A stretch of DNA of 64,000 nucleotides, from positions 1,798,501 through 1,862,500 of the forward strand of contig NZ_CP069213.1 in NCBI RefSeq assembly GCF_016834455.1. The letters run 5' to 3'. Below, piece by piece: positions 56,068-64,000 of this stretch. Both the position numbers and the translations under genes were made by a program. The notes beneath the pieces were generated by a model. The model searched no databases. It had not been told where the DNA came from and saw only the letters and a list, made by a program, of their open reading frames with translations. This stretch comes from Shewanella litorisediminis (lineage in GTDB: Bacteria > Pseudomonadota > Gammaproteobacteria > Enterobacterales > Shewanellaceae). How positions within the stretch are numbered: the first letter of the stretch is position 1; each line of letters opens with the position of its first letter.

Positions 56068-56484
56068 ATGGATTCAATTAAAGTCAGGGAGCATATGGAC
56101 AGGCAGGCCGTAATGCTCAAACCTGAGATGACGCTTGCTACGGCCGTTGAGCTGTTGCTGGAACACAAAAAAAATGGCGCACCCGTGGTAGATAATGACA
56201 AACATCTGGTGGGCTTTTTATCCCAGCAGGATTGTTTGGCCATCATGCTCAAGAGCAGTTATCACTGTGATTTAACCGCAACCGTAGCGGATGTTATGCG
56301 GACCGATGTACTGCAGGTCTCGCCCGATGACAGCGTTCTGCGGCTGGCCGAGCAAATGACAGGTGCCAAGCCGAAAATCTATCCGGTGGTGGATAATGGC
56401 AAGGTGATAGGCATTATCAACCGTACCCACGTGCTTGAGGCCATGAACGTCTATATGCAGCAATGCTATCTTGCACCGGCCTGA
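56068..56484 (+). CDS. CBS-domain pair protein
   Basis: This 138-residue cytoplasmic protein consists of two CBS domains (about 6-60 and 72-128) and little else. The first has the VREHMDRQAVMLKPEMTLATAVELLL start, the second VADVMRTDVLQVSPDDSVLRLAEQM. CBS pairs bind adenosine nucleotides; what this one regulates is unknown. A terminator follows, so it is not an operon partner of hrpA despite being 113 bases from its start. Confidence 0.92.
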   Translation: MDSIKVREHMDRQAVMLKPEMTLATAVELLLEHKKNGAPVVDNDKHLVGFLSQQDCLAIMLKSSYHCDLTATVADVMRTDVLQVSPDDSVLRLAEQMTGAKPKIYPVVDNGKVIGIINRTHVLEAMNVYMQQCYLAPA

Positions 56485-56505
56485 CAGCCGGAAACCATCA
56501 GCTTA

Positions 56506-56532
56506 AAAAGCCCTGCCTGCCAGGGCTTTTTT
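56506..56532 (+). terminator. Rho-independent terminator after the CBS gene
   Basis: The stem AAAAGCCCTG pairs with CAGGGCTTTT around CCTGC. It lies inside the upstream in-frame extension of hrpA, arguing against a start before it. Confidence 0.9.
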
Positions 56533-56597
56533 CATACCCAAATGCCGTACTTCTTGTTAGGATCCCTGGTCTTTGTTTCAGGCAATGGAAACCGGTT

Positions 56598-59500
56598 TTG
56601 AGCGCTGCAAGACACACTCTCTCCCGTGCATATTTACAACAATGTTATCAATCGGATGTGGCCCGTATTCGCCGTGAGCTCAGAGACATTGAGCGTCTCG
56701 GTGACGAGGCTGCCAAGGCCGCTGCATTCGAGCGTCTGGCCGAGCGGGCCGAAGCGGCCAAAGCCAAGGTAGACGCCAGACTCAGCGCGCGTCCACGCAT
56801 TCAATTTCCCGATAATCTGCCGGTCTCGCAAAAGCGCGACGATATCGCCGAGGCCATCGCCAATCATCAGGTGGTGATAGTTGCCGGTGAAACAGGCTCG
56901 GGTAAAACCACCCAGCTGCCGAAAATCTGCCTTGAGCTTGGCCGGGGAAGTCGTGGCCTGATTGGTCACACCCAGCCACGCCGTCTGGCTGCCCGCAGTG
57001 TGGCAACCCGGGTCGCCGAAGAGCTGCAAAGCCCGCTGGGTGAAGCCGTGGGCTTTAAGGTGCGTTTTGCCGATGCCATCAATGAAAACAGCTATATCAA
57101 GCTGATGACCGACGGTATCCTGCTGGCAGAGCTGTCGTCAGATAAGTATCTGAATCAATACGATACTCTCATTATCGACGAAGCCCACGAGCGCAGCCTC
57201 AATATTGATTTTATTTTGGGTTACCTAAAGCAGCTGTTGCCGAGGCGCCCGGATCTCAAGGTTATCATCACCTCGGCCACCATCGATGTGGACAGGTTTT
57301 CAACCCATTTTGACAATGCCCCCGTGATTGAAGTGTCGGGTCGCACCTATCCGGTGGAAACCCGCTATCGGCCGCTGGTGAAGGACGATGAGCCGGATCT
57401 GGATTTGATGGACGGGATCTTCGAGGCCGTCGATGAGCTGATGGCCGAAGGCCCGGGCGATATCCTGATTTTTATGAACGGTGAGCGGGAAATCCGTGAC
57501 ACCGCCGAGCAGCTGTCCCGCAGGCAGTACCGTGATACCGAGGTATTGCCCCTCTACGCACGCCTGTCCTACGGCGAGCAGTCCAAGGTGTTCAAGTCAC
57601 ACACAGGTCGGCGAATCGTGCTGGCCACCAACGTGGCCGAAACCTCGCTTACTGTGCCCGGTATTCGTTATGTGATTGACCCGGGTACGGCACGCATCAG
57701 TCGTTACAGCTATCGCACCAAGGTGCAGCGCCTGCCCATTGAACCCATCAGTCAGGCCAGCGCCAACCAGCGTCAGGGACGTTGTGGCCGGGTAGGGCCG
57801 GGTATTTGTATTCGTCTTTATGAAGAAACGGATTTTCTGTCACGGCCGGAATTTACCGACCCGGAAATTCTGCGCACCAATCTGGCGTCTGTGATATTGC
57901 AGATGCTTGCCATTGGCCTGGGTGACATCGAGGGCTTCCCCTTTATTCAGCCACCCGATGAGCGCCATATTAAAGACGGCTTTTTGCTGCTGGAAGAACT
58001 GCAGGCCATCAAGCTCAAGAAGGGCTTGCCGCAGATGACACCCCTTGGCCGCAAGCTTGCCCATGTGCCACTGGACCCCCGTCTTGCCCGCATGGTGATT
58101 GAGGCGGCTGACAGGGGCGCCCTGCACGAAGCCCTGGTGGTCACCTCGGCGTTGTCCATTCAGGACCCGCGGGAGCGCCCACTTGAGAAAAAGCAGGCCG
58201 CCGATGAGGCCCATAGCCGCTTTGCCGATAAAGACTCTGACTTTGTTTCCTTGCTCAACTTGTGGAACTACATCAAGGAGCAGCAAAAGGCGCTCTCCGC
58301 CAGCCAGTTCCGTAAATTGTGCAAGCAGGAATATCTCGCGTATCTCCGGGTGCGGGAATGGCAAGACCTCTATACCCAGGTGCGCCAGAGCGTGCATGAG
58401 CTGAAACTTAAGCTCAACAGCGTGCCGGCGGACTACGACAGCCTGCACCGCGCGCTCTTGTCCGGTCTCTTGAGCCATATTGGCTTTAAAGACAATAACA
58501 ACGAGTATTTGGGCGCCCGTAATCGCCGTTTTTACGTGTTCCCGGGCTCGCCCCTGGCGAAAAAAGGCCCCAAATGGATAGTGGCGGCGGAGCTTACTGA
58601 AACCAGTCGTTTGTTTGCCCGTGGCTGCGCCAAAATAGAGCCCGAGTGGCTTGAAGAGCTTGCGACCCACCTCATCAAGAAGCAGCACAACGAACCACAT
58701 TTCGAGGCCAATCAGGGCGCGGTGGTGGCGTTTGAGAATCAGGTACTCTACGGCCTTACCGTGGTGAATCGTCGCAAGGTGCAGTACGGCCCAATCAATG
58801 CTACCGAAGCGCGGGAAATCTTTATCCGCAGCGCGTTGGCTGAAGGTCAGCTGAAAACCCGGGAAGCCTTTTTCCTTCATAACCAGAAGCTTCTGGAAGA
58901 AGTGGAGTCGCTCGAACATAAGTCCCGTCGCCGAGACATTCTGGTGGATGAGCAGGTGCTGTTTGACTTCTATAACGAGCGGCTGCCTGAAGGCATCTAC
59001 AATGCCCCGAGACTCTTCAGCTGGTGGAAGGAAGCCAGACGCAAACAGCCAGAACTTTTGAACTTCAATGAAGAGATGCTCTATGCCCGCCAGACTGGGC
59101 ATGTCTCCAAACTGGACTTTCCCGATGTGTGGCATCAGGGCAACTTAAGCTTCGCCCTGAGTTACCATTTCGAACCGGGCGCACAGGATGATGGCGTCAG
59201 TGTGCACATTCCGGTGGCGCTGCTCAATCAGGTGGAAGACAACGGCTTTGATTATCTGGTGCCGGGCCTTAGGGAAGAAAAATGCGTTGCGTTGATTAAA
59301 TCACTGCCCAAGTCACAGAGGCGCAACTTTGTGCCGGCGCCTGACTATGCCCGTGCGGCGGTTCAGGCTATGTCACAGGAGCTGCCGCTTCTCGATTCCC
59401 TGGCTAAACAACTGCTGCGCATGACAGGCACAAGGGTGAGCTCTGAAGACTTTGTGCTGACTGAACTCCCAAGGCATCTTTTGATGCACTTTAAAATTGA

Positions 59501-60467
59501 AGATGACCACGGCAAGCTGGTGGGTGAGGGCCGGGATCTCGATGCCCTCAAGGCGAACTTACAGGGCGTGGTGGCCAAGGCCATCCGTCAGGTCGCCAAG
59601 TCCGGCATTGAGCAAGCCGGGCTGACCGAGTGGAGCATCGAAGATTTACCCGCGCAGTTTCAGCGTAAAAAAGGCAACTATGAGGTCAAAGCCTTCCCCG
59701 CGCTGGTGGATGAAAAAGACTCGGTGGCCGTTAAGCTGTTTGATGATGAGCACCAGGCACAAAAGGCCCATGCCCGGGGTGTGCGCCGCTTGCTGCTTAT
59801 CAATATCCCGTCGCCGGTTAAGCATCTCCAGCAGGCGCTGCCCAACAAGGCCAAGCTTGCCATGTACTTTAACCCCTTTGGGCAGGTCCAGCTGCTGATT
59901 GACGACATCATAGATGCGGCGGTGGCGCAGATTCTGGACGGGCAGCGGCTTGAAGTGCGCAGCAAGGCCGGGTTCGACAGCGCAAGGGATGCGGTGCGCG
60001 CCGACTTGAACAGTGTGGCCGAGCAAATCTCCCTCAAAGTGGAGCAAATTCTCACCCTGCACAATCAAATCAAGAAGCGCCTCAAGGGCAAGATAAGTCT
60101 CGATATCGCCTTTGCCATGAGTGACATACAAACGCAGCTCGACAGATTGGTATACAAGGGGTTTGTGGCCGATTGCGGTCATGCAAGGTTGAGCGACATC
60201 ATCCGCTTCTTAAAGGCCATCGAACATCGCCTGGAGAAGCTCCCGGTGGATCCGGTTCGCGACAAATTGCAGCTGCTGTCCATCCACAAGGTTGAGCAGG
60301 CACTGGAGGCTCAGCTCGGCAAGGTGCCCAAAAGCCAACCGGTGCCTGAGCATCTGTTGGAGGCGCGCTGGCTCATTGAAGAGCTCAGGGTGTCGTTGTT
60401 TGCCCAGGTGCTGGGCACCTCAGTTCCCATTTCGGAAAAGCGCGTGCTGCTCCACATTCAACAATAG
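56598..60467 (+). CDS. hrpA: ATP-dependent RNA helicase HrpA (DEAH family)
   Basis: HrpA is a DEAH-box RNA helicase implicated in mRNA processing and the rescue of collided ribosomes. From the TTG at 56598 it has 1289 residues, close to E. coli HrpA (1300). Walker A is GETGSGKT at 97-104 and the DEAH box D194-H197 in IIDEAHERS. QRQGRCGRVGPG near 390-401 is motif VI. Winged-helix, ratchet and OB parts follow, then the long HrpA-specific C-terminal region. The TTG has GGAA seven bases upstream. The frame is open back to 56463, but this stretch contains the CBS gene terminator. Confidence 0.94.
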   Translation: MSAARHTLSRAYLQQCYQSDVARIRRELRDIERLGDEAAKAAAFERLAERAEAAKAKVDARLSARPRIQFPDNLPVSQKRDDIAEAIANHQVVIVAGETGSGKTTQLPKICLELGRGSRGLIGHTQPRRLAARSVATRVAEELQSPLGEAVGFKVRFADAINENSYIKLMTDGILLAELSSDKYLNQYDTLIIDEAHERSLNIDFILGYLKQLLPRRPDLKVIITSATIDVDRFSTHFDNAPVIEVSGRTYPVETRYRPLVKDDEPDLDLMDGIFEAVDELMAEGPGDILIFMNGEREIRDTAEQLSRRQYRDTEVLPLYARLSYGEQSKVFKSHTGRRIVLATNVAETSLTVPGIRYVIDPGTARISRYSYRTKVQRLPIEPISQASANQRQGRCGRVGPGICIRLYEETDFLSRPEFTDPEILRTNLASVILQMLAIGLGDIEGFPFIQPPDERHIKDGFLLLEELQAIKLKKGLPQMTPLGRKLAHVPLDPRLARMVIEAADRGALHEALVVTSALSIQDPRERPLEKKQAADEAHSRFADKDSDFVSLLNLWNYIKEQQKALSASQFRKLCKQEYLAYLRVREWQDLYTQVRQSVHELKLKLNSVPADYDSLHRALLSGLLSHIGFKDNNNEYLGARNRRFYVFPGSPLAKKGPKWIVAAELTETSRLFARGCAKIEPEWLEELATHLIKKQHNEPHFEANQGAVVAFENQVLYGLTVVNRRKVQYGPINATEAREIFIRSALAEGQLKTREAFFLHNQKLLEEVESLEHKSRRRDILVDEQVLFDFYNERLPEGIYNAPRLFSWWKEARRKQPELLNFNEEMLYARQTGHVSKLDFPDVWHQGNLSFALSYHFEPGAQDDGVSVHIPVALLNQVEDNGFDYLVPGLREEKCVALIKSLPKSQRRNFVPAPDYARAAVQAMSQELPLLDSLAKQLLRMTGTRVSSEDFVLTELPRHLLMHFKIEDDHGKLVGEGRDLDALKANLQGVVAKAIRQVAKSGIEQAGLTEWSIEDLPAQFQRKKGNYEVKAFPALVDEKDSVAVKLFDDEHQAQKAHARGVRRLLLINIPSPVKHLQQALPNKAKLAMYFNPFGQVQLLIDDIIDAAVAQILDGQRLEVRSKAGFDSARDAVRADLNSVAEQISLKVEQILTLHNQIKKRLKGKISLDIAFAMSDIQTQLDRLVYKGFVADCGHARLSDIIRFLKAIEHRLEKLPVDPVRDKLQLLSIHKVEQALEAQLGKVPKSQPVPEHLLEARWLIEELRVSLFAQVLGTSVPISEKRVLLHIQQ

Positions 60468-60570
60468 GCTGTTAAAACACACTTCAGAGCAGGGTGCTGC
60501 CTGAACAAAGGTGCCGCTTAAGTGGCACCGCAACCCGGGTGTTTCATGGCAGTACCTCCCCATAGTGAAT

Positions 60571-60605
60571 AACGGGCTGTGATCTTTATCACGGCCCGTT
60601 TTTTT
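60571..60605 (+). terminator. Terminator after hrpA containing a CRP-like palindrome
   Basis: The stem AACGGGCTGTGAT pairs with ATCACGGCCCGTT (one wobble) around CTTT and is followed by seven T residues. The inner part, TGTGA-TCTTTA-TCACG at 60578-60593, also matches the CRP consensus at all but one base. Confidence 0.88.
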
Positions 60606-60781
60606 CTATGTCTACCTCTTTGTAAATATTTTTCAAAATTCAGCCATTTTACGCCTGTCACTTGCTGATTTTTTGGCCTAGCTTTAGCAAAGGCTGAATA
60701 GCAATATCCTGCTTATCAGATAAAAAACAATCGAACTAAGCGCTTGAAAACCATGACGACCCTAAAAATACACACAAATAG

Positions 60782-60795
60782 ATGATCTGGATCAA
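60782..60795. promoter_or_regulatory. FNR (EtrA) box of the nap promoter
   Basis: ATGAT-CTGG-ATCAA matches the FNR consensus TTGAT-N4-ATCAA at all but the first base. FNR/EtrA would activate nap under low oxygen. Confidence 0.75.
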
Positions 60796-60808
60796 GTGGC
60801 TTTCTGTT

Positions 60809-60824
60809 TACCGATTTAGGGGTA
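60809..60824. promoter_or_regulatory. NarP/NarL-type 7-2-7 site of the nap promoter
   Basis: TACCGAT-TT-AGGGGTA is a pair of heptamers in inverted 7-2-7 arrangement. The right one fits TACYYMT exactly (as TACCCCT on the other strand), the left one at six of seven bases. With the -10 at 60849 its centre would be near -44.5, the position of NarP at E. coli napF. Confidence 0.6.
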
Positions 60825-60940
60825 TACAGTTTGTTAACATTGAACGGGTATGATCGAAACCGAAAGAGAAGCTGCGCTGACTGAAGTTGAAGTAACGATG
60901 CAGCCAACATTGGGCAATGCCCGAGGCCGATGGAGGAAAC

Positions 60941-61102
60941 ATGAGTTCCGATCCCAAACAAGATGAAAAGCGTCTGGAGCTGAAGATCTTTATCTTTCTG
61001 ACCGTATTTTTGGCGCCGCTCCTGGCAGTAGGCCTGGTGTCTGCTCTGGGTTTCGCCATCTGGCTAAGCCAGATATTCACCGGTCCACCGGGGGCGGGTT
61101 GA
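60941..61102 (+). CDS. napE: Periplasmic nitrate reductase accessory protein NapE
   Basis: This 53-residue protein has a charged head and a single long membrane helix (about 21-46), ending GPPGAG, as in NapE. Its role is not established. ATG 60941 follows GGAGGAA; an in-frame ATG at 60917 has no such site. It starts the napE-D-A-B operon. Confidence 0.88.
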   Translation: MSSDPKQDEKRLELKIFIFLTVFLAPLLAVGLVSALGFAIWLSQIFTGPPGAG

Positions 61103-61145
61103 ACCCGGGTCCAAACAGAATTTTTCAATATTACTGGAATGTCCT

Positions 61146-61403
61146 ATGAGCAATGAACTCCACGTCTCCAGCCTGATAGTTCAGGTGTTACCGGAAAAAA
61201 TGGCCGAAGTCCGGGGGCAAATACTGAAAATGCCCGGCGCCGAGCTGTCGGTGAATAACGAGGTCAAGTTGGTTGTGGTGTTAGAGGGCAACTGCCAGAA
61301 AGAATTGCTGGCCGGTATCGAAGCCATTAACGCCCTACCGGGGGTGATGTCGGCCACCATGGTTTATCACCAGAGCGAAGTGCTGGAAGAGGATGAGCAA
61401 TGA
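61146..61403 (+). CDS. napD: NapA maturation chaperone NapD
   Basis: This 85-residue cytoplasmic protein is the NapD chaperone, which binds the twin-arginine signal of NapA and holds back export until the cofactors are in place. The family start ([14 protein letters not shown]) and the ferredoxin-like fold are evident. Its stop overlaps the napA start as ATGA, so the two are coupled. Confidence 0.93.
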   Translation: MSNELHVSSLIVQVLPEKMAEVRGQILKMPGAELSVNNEVKLVVVLEGNCQKELLAGIEAINALPGVMSATMVYHQSEVLEEDEQ

Positions 61404-63895
61404 AAATGAACAGACGTGAATTTATGAAGGCCAATGCCGCGCTGGCAGCGGCCGGTGTGGCCGGGCTGGCCTTGCCGACTTCGGCAAGTAACCTCATCAC
61501 CAGCTCAGAGCAAACCAAGCTGGATTGGAACAAGGCACCTTGCCGTTTCTGCGGTACCGGCTGCTCTGTCATGGTCGCCACCCGTGACGGCCGGGTGGTC
61601 GCTACCCACGGCGATGCCAACAGCGAAGTCAACCGTGGCCTCAACTGTATCAAGGGCTACTTTCTGTCCAAAATCATGTACGGTAAAGACCGCCTGCAAA
61701 CTCCCATGCTGCGTATGACCAATGGTCAGTACGACAAAAATGGCGAATTTACTCCCATCAGCTGGGACAAAGCCTTCGATGTGATGGCTGAAAAATGGAA
61801 AGCCACCATCAAGGCAAAGGGCCCAACTGCCATCGGTATGTTTGGTTCAGGCCAGTGGACAGTATGGGAAGGCTATGCCGCCTCCAAGCTGATGAAAGCC
61901 GGTTTCGGTTCAAACAACATTGATCCCAACGCCCGTCACTGTATGGCCTCTGCCGTAGTGGGCTTTATGCGCACCTTCGGTATGGACGAGCCCATGGGCT
62001 GTTACAACGATATGGAAGCCGCCGACGCCTTCGTGCTGTGGGGCTCCAACATGGCTGAAATGCACCCCATTCTGTGGAGCCGGGTGACCGACCGTCGCCT
62101 GAGCGCGCCCCACGTTAAAGTCGCCGTGCTGTCTACCTTTGAGCACCGCTCCTTTGAACTTGCCGACTTGCCTGTGGTCTTCACCCCACATTCCGATTTG
62201 GTCATCCTCAACTTTATCGCCAACTACATCATCCAGAACGACATGGTGAACCATGACTTCGTCAAGAAGCATGTGAACTTCCGTCAGGGTGTGACTGACA
62301 TTGGTTACGGTCTGCGTCCGACCCACCCATTGCAGCAAAAGGCGAAAAACGTTGAAACAGCAGGGGATTCGAGCCCCATCGACTTCGCTGCGTTCAAGGA
62401 ATTTGTGTCTGAGTACACATTGGAAAAGACCTCCCAGATGTCCGGGGTGGCCGAAGACAAGCTGGTGGAACTCGCCAAACTGTATGCCGATCCCAACACC
62501 AAGGTCACATCCTTCTGGACCATGGGTGTCAACCAGCATACCCGCGGCGTGTGGTGTAACAACCTGATTTACAACATCCATCTGCTCACAGGCAAGATCT
62601 CTACCCCCGGTAACAGCCCCTTCTCGCTGACCGGTCAGCCCTCAGCCTGTGGTACCGCCCGGGAAGTGGGTACCTTTGCTCACCGTCTGCCTGCCGACAT
62701 GGTGGTTGCCAATCCAAAGCACCGCGCCATTGCGGAGGGCATCTGGAAAATCCCGGCGGGCATTATTCCACCCAAGCCAGGCTATCATGCGGTTGAGCAG
62801 AACCGCCGCTTGAAAGACGGCGATCTGAACGTCTACTGGGTACAGGTGAACAACAACATGCAGGCTGCGCCTAACATGATGGAAGAAACCCTGCCAGGTT
62901 ACCGTAATCCAGCCAATTTTATCGTGGTGTCGGATGCCTATCCAACGGTGACCACCCAGGCTGCCGACCTTATTCTGCCTACTGCTATGTGGGTTGAAAA
63001 AGAAGGTGCCTATGGTAACGCCGAACGTCGTACCCAGTTCTGGCACCAGCTGGTGAAGGCTCCCGGCGAATCACGCTCAGACCTGTGGCAGTTGATGGAG
63101 TTCTCCAAGCGCTTTACCACAGATGAAGTCTGGCCAAAAGACGTACTGGAAGCCAACCCATCCTATAAGGGCAAAACCCTTTACGAAGTGCTCTACAAGA
63201 ACGGCAACGTGGATAAATTCCCGCTGGCCGACCTTGATGCCAAATATGAAAACGACGAAGCCCAGTACTTTGGTTTCTACGTTCAGAAGGGCCTGTTTGA
63301 AGAGTACGCCGAGTTTGGCCGTGGCCATGCCCACGACCTGGCACCCTTTGACATGTACCACGAAGCCCATGGTCTGCGCTGGCCCGTGGTGGACGGCAAA
63401 GAAACCCTGTGGCGCTACCGTGAAGGCTCAGATCCTTATGTCAAACCAGGCAAGGGCTTCGAGTTCTACGGTAAGCCAGATGGCAAAGCAGTGATTTTTG
63501 CACTGCCCTATGAGCCGCCTGCAGAGTCGCCCGATGCCGAATACGATATGTGGCTCTCAACCGGCCGCGTGCTTGAACACTGGCACTCAGGCTCCATGAC
63601 CCAACGTGTGCCAGAGCTTTATCGCGCTTTCCCGGATGCAGTGTGCTTTATGCACCCTGACGATGCCAAAGCACGTGGCCTGCGCCGTGGTGATGAGGTG
63701 AAAGTCGTATCCCGCCGTGGTGAAATTCTCACCCGTGTGGAGACCCGTGGTCGTAACAAGCCGCCAAAAGGCCTGGTGTTTGTTCCCTGGTTTGATGCCA
63801 GTCAGCTCATCAACAAGGTCACCCTGGATGCGACAGATCCTCTGTCCAAACAGACTGACTTCAAGAAGTGTGCTGTCAAAGTGTTGAAGGCTTGA
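61400..63895 (+). CDS. napA: Periplasmic nitrate reductase catalytic subunit NapA
   Basis: This 831-residue molybdoenzyme reduces nitrate to nitrite in the periplasm, with bis-MGD and one [4Fe-4S] cluster. A twin-arginine signal (NRREFMK at 4-10, cleavage about residue 30) is present. Cluster ligands C48, C51, C55 and C83 are visible, and the Mo-binding Cys is C181 in [10 protein letters not shown]. It receives electrons from NapB and usually NapC. Overlapping napD by four bases and followed by napB after 11 bases, it belongs to a napEDAB-type (alpha) operon. Confidence 0.97.
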   Translation: MKMNRREFMKANAALAAAGVAGLALPTSASNLITSSEQTKLDWNKAPCRFCGTGCSVMVATRDGRVVATHGDANSEVNRGLNCIKGYFLSKIMYGKDRLQTPMLRMTNGQYDKNGEFTPISWDKAFDVMAEKWKATIKAKGPTAIGMFGSGQWTVWEGYAASKLMKAGFGSNNIDPNARHCMASAVVGFMRTFGMDEPMGCYNDMEAADAFVLWGSNMAEMHPILWSRVTDRRLSAPHVKVAVLSTFEHRSFELADLPVVFTPHSDLVILNFIANYIIQNDMVNHDFVKKHVNFRQGVTDIGYGLRPTHPLQQKAKNVETAGDSSPIDFAAFKEFVSEYTLEKTSQMSGVAEDKLVELAKLYADPNTKVTSFWTMGVNQHTRGVWCNNLIYNIHLLTGKISTPGNSPFSLTGQPSACGTAREVGTFAHRLPADMVVANPKHRAIAEGIWKIPAGIIPPKPGYHAVEQNRRLKDGDLNVYWVQVNNNMQAAPNMMEETLPGYRNPANFIVVSDAYPTVTTQAADLILPTAMWVEKEGAYGNAERRTQFWHQLVKAPGESRSDLWQLMEFSKRFTTDEVWPKDVLEANPSYKGKTLYEVLYKNGNVDKFPLADLDAKYENDEAQYFGFYVQKGLFEEYAEFGRGHAHDLAPFDMYHEAHGLRWPVVDGKETLWRYREGSDPYVKPGKGFEFYGKPDGKAVIFALPYEPPAESPDAEYDMWLSTGRVLEHWHSGSMTQRVPELYRAFPDAVCFMHPDDAKARGLRRGDEVKVVSRRGEILTRVETRGRNKPPKGLVFVPWFDASQLINKVTLDATDPLSKQTDFKKCAVKVLKA

Positions 63896-63906
63896 GGAGA
63901 CAAACC

Positions 63907-64000
63907 ATGAAAACAATGAAAACACTCTCTGCGCTTACTCTGGTTGCCTTCGCCTGTCTGGCCAATGCCAGTACAGTAACCGATGAGAAAATTGCCACTT
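63907..64000 (+). CDS. napB: Periplasmic nitrate reductase cytochrome NapB (partial, N-terminus)
   Basis: Only the first 31 codons are in the window: a signal peptide (MKTMKTLSAL to LANA) and the start of the mature chain (STVTDEKIAT). The haem motifs are beyond the edge, so the identification rests on the signal peptide and its position 11 bases after napA. AGGAG precedes the ATG. Confidence 0.8.
   Translation, partial: MKTMKTLSALTLVAFACLANASTVTDEKIAT

Larger units (their letters stand above)
60606..60940 (+). promoter_or_regulatory. Regulatory region of the nap operon
   Basis: This 335-base AT-rich stretch has no gene. It contains, in order, an FNR-type box, a NarP-type site and a TATGAT -10 candidate at 60849-60854, the whole set upstream of napE. 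The remainder shows nothing recognisable. Confidence 0.65.

Noticed and set aside
57840..59135. A 431-codon minus-strand reading inside hrpA
   Set aside because: Antisense shadow of a conserved helicase gene.

Overview
The window looks like chromosomal DNA of a gammaproteobacterium of the Alteromonadales, most likely a Shewanella species. I infer this from gene content and order, not from a database search. Supporting signs are the fused RlmKL methyltransferase, a 1613-residue NAD-glutamate dehydrogenase, a napEDAB periplasmic nitrate reductase operon, UvrY-UvrC-PgsA followed by the tRNA-Gly-Cys-Leu triad, and a long stretch whose order (pepN, pyrD, zapC, rlmL, uup, rmf, fabA, ycbZ) matches the 21-minute region of Escherichia coli.

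Layout. 1-7.4 kb: partial letA/yebS, an SOS-controlled yebG-msrC pair, proQ-prc, pepN and a DUF2835 gene. 7.4-14.6 kb: a four-gene operon (DUF1302 outer-membrane protein, DUF1329 periplasmic protein, YCF48-type beta-propeller, RND/MMPL transporter) that reads as an uncharacterised trans-envelope transport system. 14.8-22.9 kb: gdhB, pyrD, zapC, a small PspB-like protein and a zincin-like CLCA_X protein. 23.0-27.5 kb: a DUF3857/transglutaminase membrane protein broken by one in-frame amber codon, a coupled short-chain dehydrogenase and a DsrE-like periplasmic protein. 27.7-28.4 kb: a minus-strand tandem array of three intact initiator tRNA genes followed by two decayed copies that share the same odd insertions. 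28.6-37.7 kb: rlmL, a glutaredoxin-like gene, uup, DUF3466, rmf and, on the minus strand, fabA with a FabR operator and the Lon-family gene ycbZ. 37.8-42.3 kb: duplicated tRNA-Ser units, uvrY-uvrC-pgsA and the tRNA-Gly/Cys/Leu operon.

42.3-45.6 kb is the most accessory-looking part: two gene-poor stretches around a chemoreceptor gene and a lone HU-family gene, just after tRNA-Leu. 45.8-56.5 kb returns to envelope functions: an L,D-transpeptidase (LdtD-like), the murein endopeptidase MepK, rplY, tamA-tamB, a secreted isoaspartyl peptidase and a CBS protein. 56.6-64.0 kb holds hrpA and then napE-D-A-B behind an FNR-type box and a NarP-type 7-2-7 site.

The genes form several functional groups: cell envelope (letA, prc, tamAB, ldtD, mepK, pgsA, fabA and the DUF1302/1329/YCF48/RND operon), RNA and translation (proQ, rlmL, uup, rmf, rplY, hrpA, tRNAs), DNA damage and oxidative repair (yebG, msrC, uvrC) and anaerobic respiration (nap). 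The best candidates for something undescribed are the four-gene envelope operon, the tRNA-fMet-derived degenerate copies with shared insertions, and the amber-interrupted DUF3857 gene. Both window edges cut genes (letA and napB).
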